From: Pempheris klunzingeri | Taxonomy: Eukaryota > Chordata > Actinopteri > Acropomatiformes > Pempheridae | Reading direction: 5' to 3' | Length of the DNA: 64,000 nucleotides | Assembly (NCBI RefSeq): GCF_042242105.1 | Contig: NC_092032.1 | Coordinates: 16,293,915-16,357,914, forward strand | Part shown: positions 1 to 12,000 of the stretch, piece after piece | How the letters are laid out: every line of letters starts with the position of its first letter | How positions within the stretch are numbered: the stretch's first letter is position 1 | Program-made: the position numbers and the translations under genes | The notes under the pieces: generated by a model | What the model saw: the letters and a program-made list of their open reading frames with translations, nothing else | What the model was told of the DNA's origin: nothing | Database searches by the model: none

Positions 1-3000
1 CGCAGCGCCGGCAGTGGCGTCTAACGAACCGCAGAGCCTCTGGCGACACCTCGCAGTCCTGCACGTTGAGAAGCTGCAGCTCGCAGCAGTTGGCAGCCAG
101 AGCTTTGAGTCCTCTGCCTGTAACGCTCTCGCAGGCTCTGAGACTCACTCGCCTCAGGCCTTGGCAGTACATCGCCAGCTGCTCCAGGCCACTGTCCGAC
201 ACAAGCGGGCACTTACCCACATCCAGGGACTTGAGTTTGGGGCAGCTCCTGGCCAAGTGGCTAAGGCCGTGGTCTGTCAGCCCCTCGCAACCCCTCGCGT
301 TCAAGTAGCGCAGTCTAGGGCAGTAGCGAGCCACGTAGCGCATGCCCACATCGGTTATGCGGGTGCAGTGGGCCACGCTCAGGTAGCGCAGGCAGCCCTC
401 CAGGCGGGCGACTTCGCGCAGGCCGAAATCCCCGACCAAGCGGCAGTCACTAAGACTAAGCTCTCTTATCGAAGGGCAGTGGAGAGACAGGTGGCGCAAG
501 GCTTCATCCGTCAGTCTGGTGCAGCGGCGCAAATACAGATGGGTCAGCCGGGGGCAGTGGGAGGCGATAGTTCTCAAGCCCTCGTCCTCAAGGGAAAAAC
601 AATCGGTCATGTCCAGGTAGTGAATGGAGATCTGCTGGCCGTGCAGAGGGGACAGCTGGAGCGAGGCCTCCTGGGTAAGGCTGATGCATGTCACCTTGGA
701 GCAGCCTGGAGGGAGAGGAAACAGAGGCTGTAAGCACAAAGACAAACTATTTCTCCACAGTAGATTGTTTTTATTTAAAGGATAAGTTTGCTCATTTTCA
801 AGTCTGACTTGAAACAACAGGCTGGTGCATTTGTGAGCAACGAAACAGATTTTATTCCCTATGTGCTTCTAATTTAAGCGACTGGGGAAGAAAAAAAGTC
901 CAAAGCAAAAATGCATTCCATGGTTTAGCTGAAGCTAAGCTGAGGCTTCAGCAGTCTGTGAGTCTTTTCCAAAGTATGAGTCTTTTTAGTACAGATTTCC
1001 CTCTTTGAATTAGTCACTCCACCACAAGAGAGGTAAAAAAAAAAGAGGAAAGCCTGATATTAGCTCCAGATAAAACCATTTTCCAATGAACAAGGAATTT
1101 GTATTAGAAGCACATGAGGAGGGGATCTCTTAGTGGCCAGTATGAACACGAAGAATCAAGAAAAGAAATACATTCAGTGCACACACAGGCCTGTGGGTAT
1201 TGTTGTAAGGCAGACTTGACTATTTCTGAGCTCAATTATAAAATGCCACTTGAGGGCGCCAGAGTGAAACCTGCTGTATTTGGACACACGCCTGCAACTA
1301 GAAGCATGAAAATGTTTTGAGTGCAAACAGCTCCATGAAAAGCAAAATTGTGGTCAATTTTCATGGAAAAATAAAATCAAAGGCTGATGTCCTTCCCTTG
1401 ATTCCATTATTTCGTGCCTTTTAAATAAAAGCCACAAGTTTTTTAAGGCTAACAAAGAGCTTACTTCCTGGTGCTAATGGTACAGACGTTGCTCTGCCAC
1501 CACAGTCCTGTCCAAGTCAATGTTATTTGTGTCACTTCCTTAATGAAAGCAGCAGACCGCTCTCCTTACTCACGTTGAGGTAAGTTCTGCTTTCAGCTAA
1601 AGAAAGCCTTTCTTCTCCCACATGGGAGCTTAAGGTTGGCAGAGCTTCTCCTGCTCCTCTAATGATTCTACCAGCTTTAACAGAAATGACTGAGGGGGAC
1701 TGAGAGGAGGAATTCTTTGAGGTAAAGCCACATGGCCTGCTGTCCACCACCAATCAGAGATGGTGAGATGGCTTTGATTTCAAGTGTATTTCCTTTTACC
1801 TGAGAGGTTCAGGTGCTCCAGGTTGGGGCAGCGGGACACCACTTCAAACACAGCCTCATTAGAGATGTTATAACAGCCAGCGACCTCCAGGCGACGCAGC
1901 TCCGGGCAGCACTGAGCCACCACGTGCAGCCCCCGGTCGGTGAGCCTTTTGCAGCCGTTCACCATCACCGTCTCCAAGGTCAGGCACACGTTCGGGGTGT
2001 CCTGGCACAGCCGGTGGGTCAGGACCCTGATGGCACGGTCGGCGTGAAGCAGCTCTCCCGTTAGCCGGACGGTGCTCCACAGCCTCGGGTCCCACGCCAG
2101 GTTGTACCAGCGGCGGCACACGCGTGCGCAGCGGCACAGCTGATTGGTGGAGAGATGGGAGAAGATCTGCAGAAGGGTGTGGTCGGGGAGGAGGTCGATG
2201 GGGGCGTGGTGGTGGCTTTTTGGCTGGCGGGAACGTGTGTGGGTGCCAGGTTGAGGGTGAACCACGGCGACGGTCTCGGCAGGGGCAGAGGAGGAGGAGG
2301 AGGAGTTGGTCTCATGGCCGTTGCTGGAGAGGGCAGGTGAGGAGAGAGAGGAGGACTTGGATGGCAGGATAAGACCGGGGCTGGGTGTGCTCAAAGTCCG
2401 TGTGCTGGAGTCCAAACCTGAGTAAAAGGAGGACAAGATATATGTGGACAAGGGGAAAAGAAGACGAGACACTACAGTGTTTTAAGCAGTCTGTTCAGTC
2501 TACTTGTTAATTTAGTCCTGTGGTCTTAGAGCTTCTCTTCATCTAATGTGACCTGGAAGGAGAAAATACAGTGAAGTCACCCTTTTTGGTTTTTTGTTAA
2601 AAACAAAAAGGGTGATTTCACTAAAGTAAAGGTTTCACAAATCTGACAGTGGGTTTTAAACAGTGTTAAAGCTTTTAAAATTAAGTCTGATTTGACTTTT
2701 CCCCAACAAATAACATAAGCCAAGGTGCAGCAGACTGCTGCAATGTCTATAAAAGGGAAAATCCACCCTAAGGAACATTTTTTAATCATCAATGATGTTG
2801 AATGCATTCCAGGAATAACTTTGCAATGGAAACTGTAAATTTTTGCTGTGCTTTCCTGAAATCTGACTCATGAAGTTTTGAATTCCTACATTTCCCAGAA
2901 TGATTTTTGACAACTAAAAACACATGGCCTCAATGACTATCCTGTCATCTGTGGGCAGCCAATGGTGACTCAGCTCGTATGACCAAGAAGGAAAGACTTT

Positions 3001-6000
3001 CAGGGAAAGTTTGCATCTTAAAGGGGTACACCAGCACTTCCATACAGCCGGGGGACCTTCATGGTACAGACTGAAAATGAATGGCAAAAAACTGAAGTAG
3101 CCAAGAGTGAGACACAGAATTCTGGGCAACAACTGACATTGTGAGATTGTAATCCTAGTTCTATTGTTTTAGCCCTTTCAAAACCTGCATCACCCACAAT
3201 GCAATGCTCAACCACTGGTTGGAGCAGCAGGTAATGTAGCTTCGTGCTGCTAGCCTGAAGCTAACAAGAGATGAGAAAGAGCTACACATAGATGTCCTAG
3301 AAGAACCACTCGGCCTTAGGTCCAATCCCTGCAGCCCGGAAATCATTTTCCCCATAGAGCACCACAGACCTTGTGATGGCAGCCGATAGTATAGACCGGA
3401 GTCACTTTAACCCGTGAACCGCATTAATGCGTTAAATTGGTGGAATGCCTCTTTAAAATGCAACATGCGTTGTGGTTGCATTGCATTCTGGACCTTTAAG
3501 GCCATTGTCTGTCTGTCTTTCTCTCCTGTGATGAATTCCTTGCTGTATGACTCAGTGTGTTTCACACTGAAAGACTAACTAACTCTTCTTTTACCTTTGT
3601 GGTCATTGAAATTACTATTTTCCAATAATCTTTACTATATTTATGCCGGAAATGACAGAGTGTCACATTATATTTGCCAGGTATTTGTGGGAATCAGAAA
3701 AATAGACAAAAAGCCAAGAAAAAGGGTGAAAAAGTGCAGCGTTCACAGTGATGGTGCCACAACCGCACAAGCTTTTATCATCAGTGAAGAGGAGTTTCCA
3801 TGGATCTCGTTATCATGTTTTCAGATGTTGGGGAAAAAATGTGTCACATTTATCTTTCTGGCATTTGCGCAGCAGTCGCAGGGCCTCTTCATCAGATGAA
3901 CTCTGTGACTTCAAAGCGGCCAGCTGAGGATTTTGGTGATGGGGCTGACAATGTTCGGTTAGCTCTGTGTAAACACTGAGGCCCTCCTGACATATGTGCG
4001 CTGATTTGCCGCCATGTCTGAGGACGCAGCTGTGAAAAGCGCTGGCTGGATCCCATCACTGTGGCGTGAGACGGCGGAGCACTTCGCCTCGTAAGCAGGG
4101 GCGTTGGACCTTGACTCATCTCACTGGGACACTGAGTGCTCTTCTCTGATGCTATCTTCATCTCCTCATCACCCCTCCAATTGGTCTTGTCCAATCTGCA
4201 GGCGTTCAGTTTGACCGATAGCCATCACTAAAAGCATTTCAAGTAGTCACATGTATGATGTCACGTACAGCTGTTCGAGGTTTCCCAAGGTGTTCAGGTT
4301 TTATCATGTTTCAAACTAAGGATAATTCTGTATGTTTGAGTGCAGGTGAGGACAAGGACAAGCCTAGAATGAATTCATCTCTAGTTTTCAATGTTTTCAT
4401 CTCCACTGTAAGTATCAAAAATGTGATGAATTCAACAAGTAACAAAAAGACAAAATGGCCTTTGTCAACTGCAGGAACCTCGGTTACCAAGGTTAGGTTT
4501 AGGTTTAGGTAGATTTAGAGTTCCCACCCCTAAAATAGTCCATGCTGAAGTACTTTCTGGTGGCCCAGGAACTATTTGAGTGGAATTGGCAAACATTGCA
4601 GACTGGTTAAACACTTGTATCCATATTAGGACTTTGGATTTCTTGTAATGTTACTGAGGTTTAAGCAAAGTTGTGGAGCTTAAATTCGGCTCATTAAGTC
4701 TAAATAAGAAATAGTTAAAGAGGGAAAACACAACAACAAAATGCTGGTGAGAGTAGTATAATTTAATTTGCTAATTGTTTCAGTGTGATTATATACAAAA
4801 CAGTGCAAAAAGTCATTTGGCAGATCCTTGGTAGAGATGCAATGATTACCCTGTTGCTGTTGTCTCAAACAAACTTCCTAATCCTTCATCAGCCTAATTT
4901 GTCTAATCTTGTTTTGTTTTTTTAGATGCTGTTTAAGTGGAAACAAGAACAGGCTGAGAAGGACTTCTGGTGCTTCTTTTTGTGTCCAAGTTGTTAGTTG
5001 AACCATGTTGGTTTATGGATCCTTCAGGAGTGACAGGCAGCTGCTTCTACACAGTGTGTGTCGGCCCGCTCATGACAAATGGACAGCGTCCTGTCTGTCA
5101 TGTGGATTTGTGTGCACTGACAGGCAGCTGGGCAGCGGCACCGACCTTACGACTGCCTCGAGGATCTCTATTCCAGACCTTGGCTCGGTCCGCCTCTGAT
5201 GACATCCACAGTCTCATCCTTTCGGGAGCATGTCCACCGAATCACGGCTGCTTTAAAACTCCCTCTCGTGGGCCTTAAAATTCTCACTCGCATCCAAATT
5301 TGAGCGAACCGACAAGCTCCGCTGTCGAAAACGCACTGCACTATAAAAATCTGCATCAGACTTATTTAACTCAGCTTAGGCAGGGATGTTGGGATTTAAT
5401 GGTTCTTGTGGGATGCAGCTGACCTCAGCTTGGGTTTAATGCATCACATTGTTGTGGGTGGTCTGCCTATATGATTAGTTTAACTTTAAATGTGTAGGAT
5501 TATTCCTTTTAGGTCATCTAGCTTATCTTGGCTTGTGTTTTTAGCTTAATACAAAGTATTTAATGGTCTGAGGTCATTATAAACACCTCATCTATTTTGA
5601 ATTTAACACACCTGTCCAAATATGTCGTGACAATAGTGGTGCGGGGGTTTATATGTTTATTCAAGTACACTGCAAATATTGCAAGATTCCTGAGTTAATA
5701 CCTAGTGATTGTGGATTTATCCAACATGGCTGGAACCACGTATTATGCAACACAGAGCAATACAAACACGTGGAAAACAGTAGATTTTTGCCAAGTGGGC
5801 TCATGCAATTGAATTTTTTATTAAATAAAAAGAGCATTAATGATATGAGCTCATACATTTATGGTAAAAAATCTGAATTCAAGTATCAATCCTGTGATGT
5901 CACCACAAAAAGATCTTATGATGCAAAAATCAAGACGCCCAGGAGAAGATCAGATTTTCCACAGAGCCACATTTTTTGAGTCATTTGTTTTGATGGATGA

Positions 6001-9000
6001 TTGAGGCGTTTCTTTATTATCCAAGTCCAAGCTGATGCGCTGGAATCTGCACGCAGGAGACAAATTCATCTGCCACTGGCTAAGGAGCAACTTCCAAATT
6101 GCGTAATTACATGTGTCCCTGATCAGAAGAGTACTGCAATCCCAGAGAAACACAGTGCTACTAATTAAGACTACATCCTCCCCCCTTTCCTTCCTTCTCT
6201 CATCAAGTCACACTTACATGCAGCTGGTGGGAAAAGTTAATTGGAGACAGCTTCACAGTTTCTTAGTTGCACTGGATTTTGGATAGATAGCACCTGGGTC
6301 TCTTTAAGGACATCCAGGTGTTATCTATCTATGCGTTCTTGCTGAATAAGGCATCTGTTTATCCAATCACAACTGGTTGTTAATGCTGCTCGAACGATAA
6401 GCACGTTAACCTCGCTGATAAATGATCTTATGACGGAGAAATGTTCACTTTTCTTTCAAATTTTTCACTCTTCGTCACTTCTGGATATGAAATCATTTTT
6501 GCCTCTGAGGACACATCAAATCACATTTTCCCATATTCTCAAACAGCAGACATTTGCAAAGACACCAGACTCAGCAATCACACTCTGGGCCCCATCTCTA
6601 GAATAATGCAGACAAAAAAATATGAATGCAAAAATGCAACTAGGCATGACAAAAAACTCCAGATGAAGAATAGTCATCAGGTGCAGAAAGTGCATTAAGA
6701 TTCCTGAGAAAGTTAAAAGCCTCAAAGATGGAACCACATTTGTCTCTGATGTGCCATAATCATTGGGACAGAACAACTGGCATACAAGTCCTACACCACC
6801 TAACTATAAAAAATATTCTCAATCATCAATTTCAAGTTCAACTTGAGTTGAGTTGTTAATTCTACTTAAATTTCCACGAACTTCTTAAATTATAAGCCAA
6901 CAGTCATGAAAAGTCCTGGAGATGAAATCATAACAGTTACTGAGCTTCCATGTCAACATACATATCTCCATGCTAACTGAGCAAACTCCAACAATAAGAA
7001 CCATCTGATACAATTAAAAAGATCCAGAAAAAGCCAGTAAGTGGACCTTGAGTTAGGATTGTTGGGAACTGAGGACAAGTGTAAAACGTATACCTGCAGC
7101 TCCAAACTCGAAACTTTCTTGTAACACTCAGTTACTGCTGAAGCCAACCGGTGGTGTCGTGTTTTATATCTCTGTATCGCTGCAAACCTATCATTAACAG
7201 AACAAATACCATGCAGCTGTTAAACTGCTCTTAGAGGCACTGGAAGTGCAGATGGTGGAAGATTCAGTTTGGTTTAGGAAATCAAAGGAGAAACAGTGGA
7301 ACATCTGGTCTTTACCCTGGACAAAGAACAACGGAACAGTGGTGAAATGAAAGAGAAACTCATGCATTTTGAATGTGCGCATAGCCACAGAAAAGGCATA
7401 CTTGGCAGAAATCATTTGCCACTAATACCCAAATCTATGCTGATCCACAGCAGTGCCGCAGCAGGATCCCATTAACGTCGACTTAGCCTTACTTCTGAGA
7501 CACATCTGGATCGTGCTTTGATACCAGAAGTTTAATGTAAATCAATCGAAGTGATCACTGAAAAGACAAGATGCCTGCGTGATGAAGGGGCGCAGCTGGA
7601 GGTTCGGATTGATGTCGTCCTAATGACAAAAACCTGATGAACTTTTTTAAAAAGCAGCGTACAAAAACAGATTCGAGGGAGTGATTTGAGGGCCTCGAAA
7701 AGAAAATAGGGGCAAGAGGAAAAGAAAGAGGGAAGATAAATTGGCAAAAGAGTCTGCAGACTTTACCAGAGACAGAGACAAGTGCACAGGCAGGGTCAAT
7801 CCAGACTTTGACGCAGTCTGGTCATAAACTAAAGCTATAGGGATCCTTTTCAGGATCTTGCAGCGCTGTGAAGCTCTGCTAAGACCCCGTCTGGAGTTCG
7901 TAGGATTATTACTGCTGCATCTGGCAGAACAGACCAATCCATTACCTCAATGCCATTAGCCCTGTGACATGTTCCTGCTCTGCAAGCTTCACTGTGCTGC
8001 TCGCTGCCAAGGCCGTGACAGGGCGGTGCACTGCATGCGAGGGACTCGGAGTTGCTCGTTTTCTACTCAAATCAAATCCAAATCAATGCGAGAGGGGTGA
8101 AGAGCATAAAAAGAAGAATCGGCTAATAAAAAAATGACCAGGCAGCAGGGATTTGACTGAAAGAGAATCAAAAACACAATTGATTTATTAGCACTAAACG
8201 GTTACGTGCTCCAGTTTTTTTAAAGGGAAACATCCGACTGAGGGAGAGGACTCCTGGGATAAAAAACATCTGTGTCTGTCTTGGGTTTTATTGAATACAT
8301 GGAAGTTGATATTACCGTACAGTGTGGCGGCTGGGCTATCAGCGAAGCCTTCACTACAGGAAGGTCTTACGTCACTGGACAACCTGAAAGACAATAGGGC
8401 CTGCTGGTTCCTTTACAATGTGCACACTTGGACAGGAAACAGACTCCTCAGCTCCGCACAACCCCCATAACTCCACTACTTCTGGACTGCAGCTATTCTC
8501 ACACTCACTCAGTCTTCAGATTCATTTTTCGAAGCTCGCGCAGCAGCAGATTCGGCCGTACCTGCGCCAGGAACTATAACAGTCTTTCAGCACAACGCGA
8601 CTAATTTCCTCACGGGAGTTTTTCTGCTTCTCAAAGCCCTCAGCTGAGGAGGACTGAGACGCTTAGATATCTTAAAGCCATATTTAAAGGCGCGATCTAC
8701 TCAAAGGCACTCCTTCAAAAATGAGCAGTTGTGTGTCCATTCGTCACAGCACAAATTTTCCAGAATAGAGATGACAGTTCTGACTCCAAAAGCAATTTGG
8801 CATCATACAAAACTGTTCCAACTTTTGGCAAAATCACTGACATTCAAGATGATGTCATTTTTTGCAGGTTGTTAAATCAGGATGTCAACGATGGGGCGAC
8901 AGAGTATGAGAATCACATGCACAACATGCCTCTCTGTACAGTTTATGCCTTTTGGCAGCGGTGTGTGAGGAGGGTTAGAGTGCGGAGTGACAGTCATGTT

Positions 9001-12000
9001 AAACGACTGAGGAGGTTAACGTTGGCTGCACACAGCACCGAGAAGCACTGCACGTCAGGCAGGAATGGAAAAGCGAGCGCTGGCGTGAACGGTTGATTTG
9101 GTTGTGATGAGGAGCAAATGTAATGATCTCATGTGGTTGAAGCAACAGAGCAAAGGAAGTGCTGGAACTTTTGCGGTTATAAACCCTTGACAGAAAAGAT
9201 TTCACTTCAACTCCAGAGAGAGGCTATTTTGTCTCACTAACAGCGCTTTGGTCCAAGAGAAAGGCCCTCAAAAAGGTTCTTTTTTTTAAAGAAAAAGGCG
9301 CAAAAACATGACTCGTTCTGACAAAGACATTTTTTATTATATGTGGTTTGTAATTACTTGAAGGGAATGGTTAGAAATTTGAGGAACCTTGCTTATTTGT
9401 TTTATTGCCCAGAGTTAGATGAGAATATTGATTCCATTCTCATGTCTTTCTGCTAAATATGAAGCTACAGCCAGCAGGTGATCAGCCTAGGTTAGCATAA
9501 GACTTCAAGCAGTGGGAAACAGCTAGACTAAGTCTGTCCTAAGTTTAAAAAGTTTCTCATAAACCACAACTTGTCCAACCAAGACCCCTTTAAGAACAGA
9601 GAGAAATTTTCCCCTCATTTTTGTGCCATTGCAGTCTCAGCCACAACTGACGCTTCCCTGCTTACGTAACGAAACAAACCACAGCACGAAAAGAGGGGAG
9701 GGGAGGTCCAATGTGTCAGTTCAGCTGGTCCACAACTGTAGTCATATTGCCACATTAAAGCCCAGAGACCCAGGTGTATCACAGTAAAAACATCACCCGC
9801 GAGCCAAAATCTTACAGGAAGCGAGCGCGTGTTTCGGCCAGGTGGCGTCTTTCCCAACTCCTGTCAAGCGCGCTCCTGTAACAGAACTGAGAAATGTGAC
9901 CGTGTTGAAGGAAATGGCAAACGCATTGAAAACAACAGGGCCAGTGCTTCCTCCCCGAGACGGAGAATGAGAAGACGGAGCAGTAATCAGAGAAGAGTTA
10001 TGGGATGGAGTTGCTCTGCTCACTGAGCTGCTTTTCCTTTGCTTCCCCTCCTCCTCCTCCTCCTCCTCCTCCTCCTCCTCCTCCTTCTCTAAACTGCTTT
10101 CACTTGTTTTCTTTTTTCTTTCGCTGCCTTGTTCTCTGCCTTTTTGCTCAGATTTCCTGGCTCTAGGAGCGGTAGAAAGGAAGGGGGAGGAGCGAGGACA
10201 GCTGATGGAGAAAATCTGGGGAAAATAACTTTGGCATTCTTTACCTCACTGTGTTCTCTCTTTACGTAGACAATTTCCAATGAGGATTAGGAGTAAAGCA
10301 CTGACATTTCTCAATTGCAATTGCTATAGGCTTGTTGAAAAAGCCTTAAAATAACTGCAGGCCACTGCTTTGTGTCATAAGTCAAAATGGTAAACAGATT
10401 GTTCTTACTAGTGCCTGCATTTTATGAGTGCAAACATCTGAAGGCTGCGGATTTCTGTGCATAGAGTGAGAGCATCATTTCCGCTAATGAGTCAATCACA
10501 TGCCAAACATTTCCCTTAAAAACAGATACTTCTTCATCTAAACAAACCTCCCTGCCTGTGTGAGAACTTCCAACACAGCTGTAGAGCAGCAGAGCAAATG
10601 CAGCATTAAGTTTCACCAACTATTCAATTAGATAAATTTGTCACACCGGCTCAAAGTTCGCCCGCAGTTGTTTGGCTTATGAGATATACTGCAGTAATGA
10701 CTGCTGATGAATGATAAAAGTCACGTTTACAACACGAGTGGGGGACAACTGCTTAAATCTTCCCTCCGTGGGGAAAATGTCCCAACGGCAAAGACACACA
10801 CACACAAACACCTCACTGCAGCCTCTTTCGTATTTGGCACAGTGAAAATCAACACTGAAACACTATATATCTGCTTGGGTAAACACAAGTGTATGGGTGA
10901 GGTTAGTTTACAGATGAAGTGTGAGGGATTCGTCGCGGCAAAAACATCAACATGTTGGAGACAGGAGCTTTCGAGGGTGGGGGGGGCTGTTTAGACTGCG
11001 CGGCTGACCCCCACGCTGCCTTCACAACAGCACAGTGGGAATAATGTGAACCGATCAATATAAGGAGTGTGTATCACTGTAATATTATCGTATTAGACTG
11101 CGTGTTTCCCTCATTTTCTTTTCCGGTCAAATAAAAAAACATTAGGTTTTTATTAGCCAGAGTAATAAGAAACACCTGTGTGAGTGTGCAGAGCGTTTAT
11201 CGCAACGGAACTAGTAAGTATAGCTGTCAGATAAATGTAGAGGAATAAAAAGTACCATATTTCCCTTTCTGTAAAAGTATAAAGTTGCATTACATGGAAA
11301 TACAACAACATTTGAGGTTACTTTTGTGTCTCTATTATGCAATCAAACCAAATACGTTTGGTATTTGGTTTGATTGCATAATAGGAAAACTTTCCAGACT
11401 GTGAACAAAAAAAATTATTTGTGGGTAAAGCAATTGGCACTGCCATCAAAAAACTGTATGTAAAATAAATGTGTGATGAAAATGTGTGTGACCAGTGTAC
11501 TGCAGTACCCTCTGACATCACTGGTGGGCGTGGTTATACCTCTGACCACACCCAAAAGGTGAAAAAGAGCCTTAAACCTTTCAACCGGAGAGGGCGGTCT
11601 GTTTAGGTGATAATTGTGCCTTTAACTCCGTCCATGACTTCTTTCACAACCTGCTTAACATACAAAGTTGAATGGGTCTCACGGCCATGTTTACATTTGT
11701 GCACTGAGGACATTGTGGTGTGGAAGGACAGAGTAAGCTTTTCCCCACAACACTGTTATCACCGTTTCTTTGGTCCTTGGCAGACAGAAAGGAAGTCGGC
11801 ATGTTCATTGTTCCCACCATTCCCTGCTTCTCAGCGACCTTCCTGGTGCCATTATAGACGGGTGAAGGAGCTGACCCCAAAGCACGGCTGCTTGGACATG
11901 ATCAACGCCCCCGTGAGTCTGTGTTCCATCAGCGGCTAAAGCTTGGCGCAGGCTCCGGCCGGTATAGGAGGATCAGAACCATCTTTAAGAGTTACGAGAC

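Noticed and set aside
14..733. 239-codon plus-strand open frame, the longest frame antisense to a gene
   Set aside because: It is the antisense shadow of fbxl7 exon 4 (705-1). The leucine-rich-repeat frame on minus is homologous and spliced, and the plus frame has no family features.
4488..4511. Telomere-like GGTTTAGG words
   Set aside because: Only about three imperfect units, and the word is TTTAGG rather than TTAGGG. Too short to claim an interstitial telomere.
11332..11384. microRNA precursor at the 24-bp hairpin
   Set aside because: Perfect arms with a 5-base loop and no flanking stem do not look like an animal microRNA hairpin.
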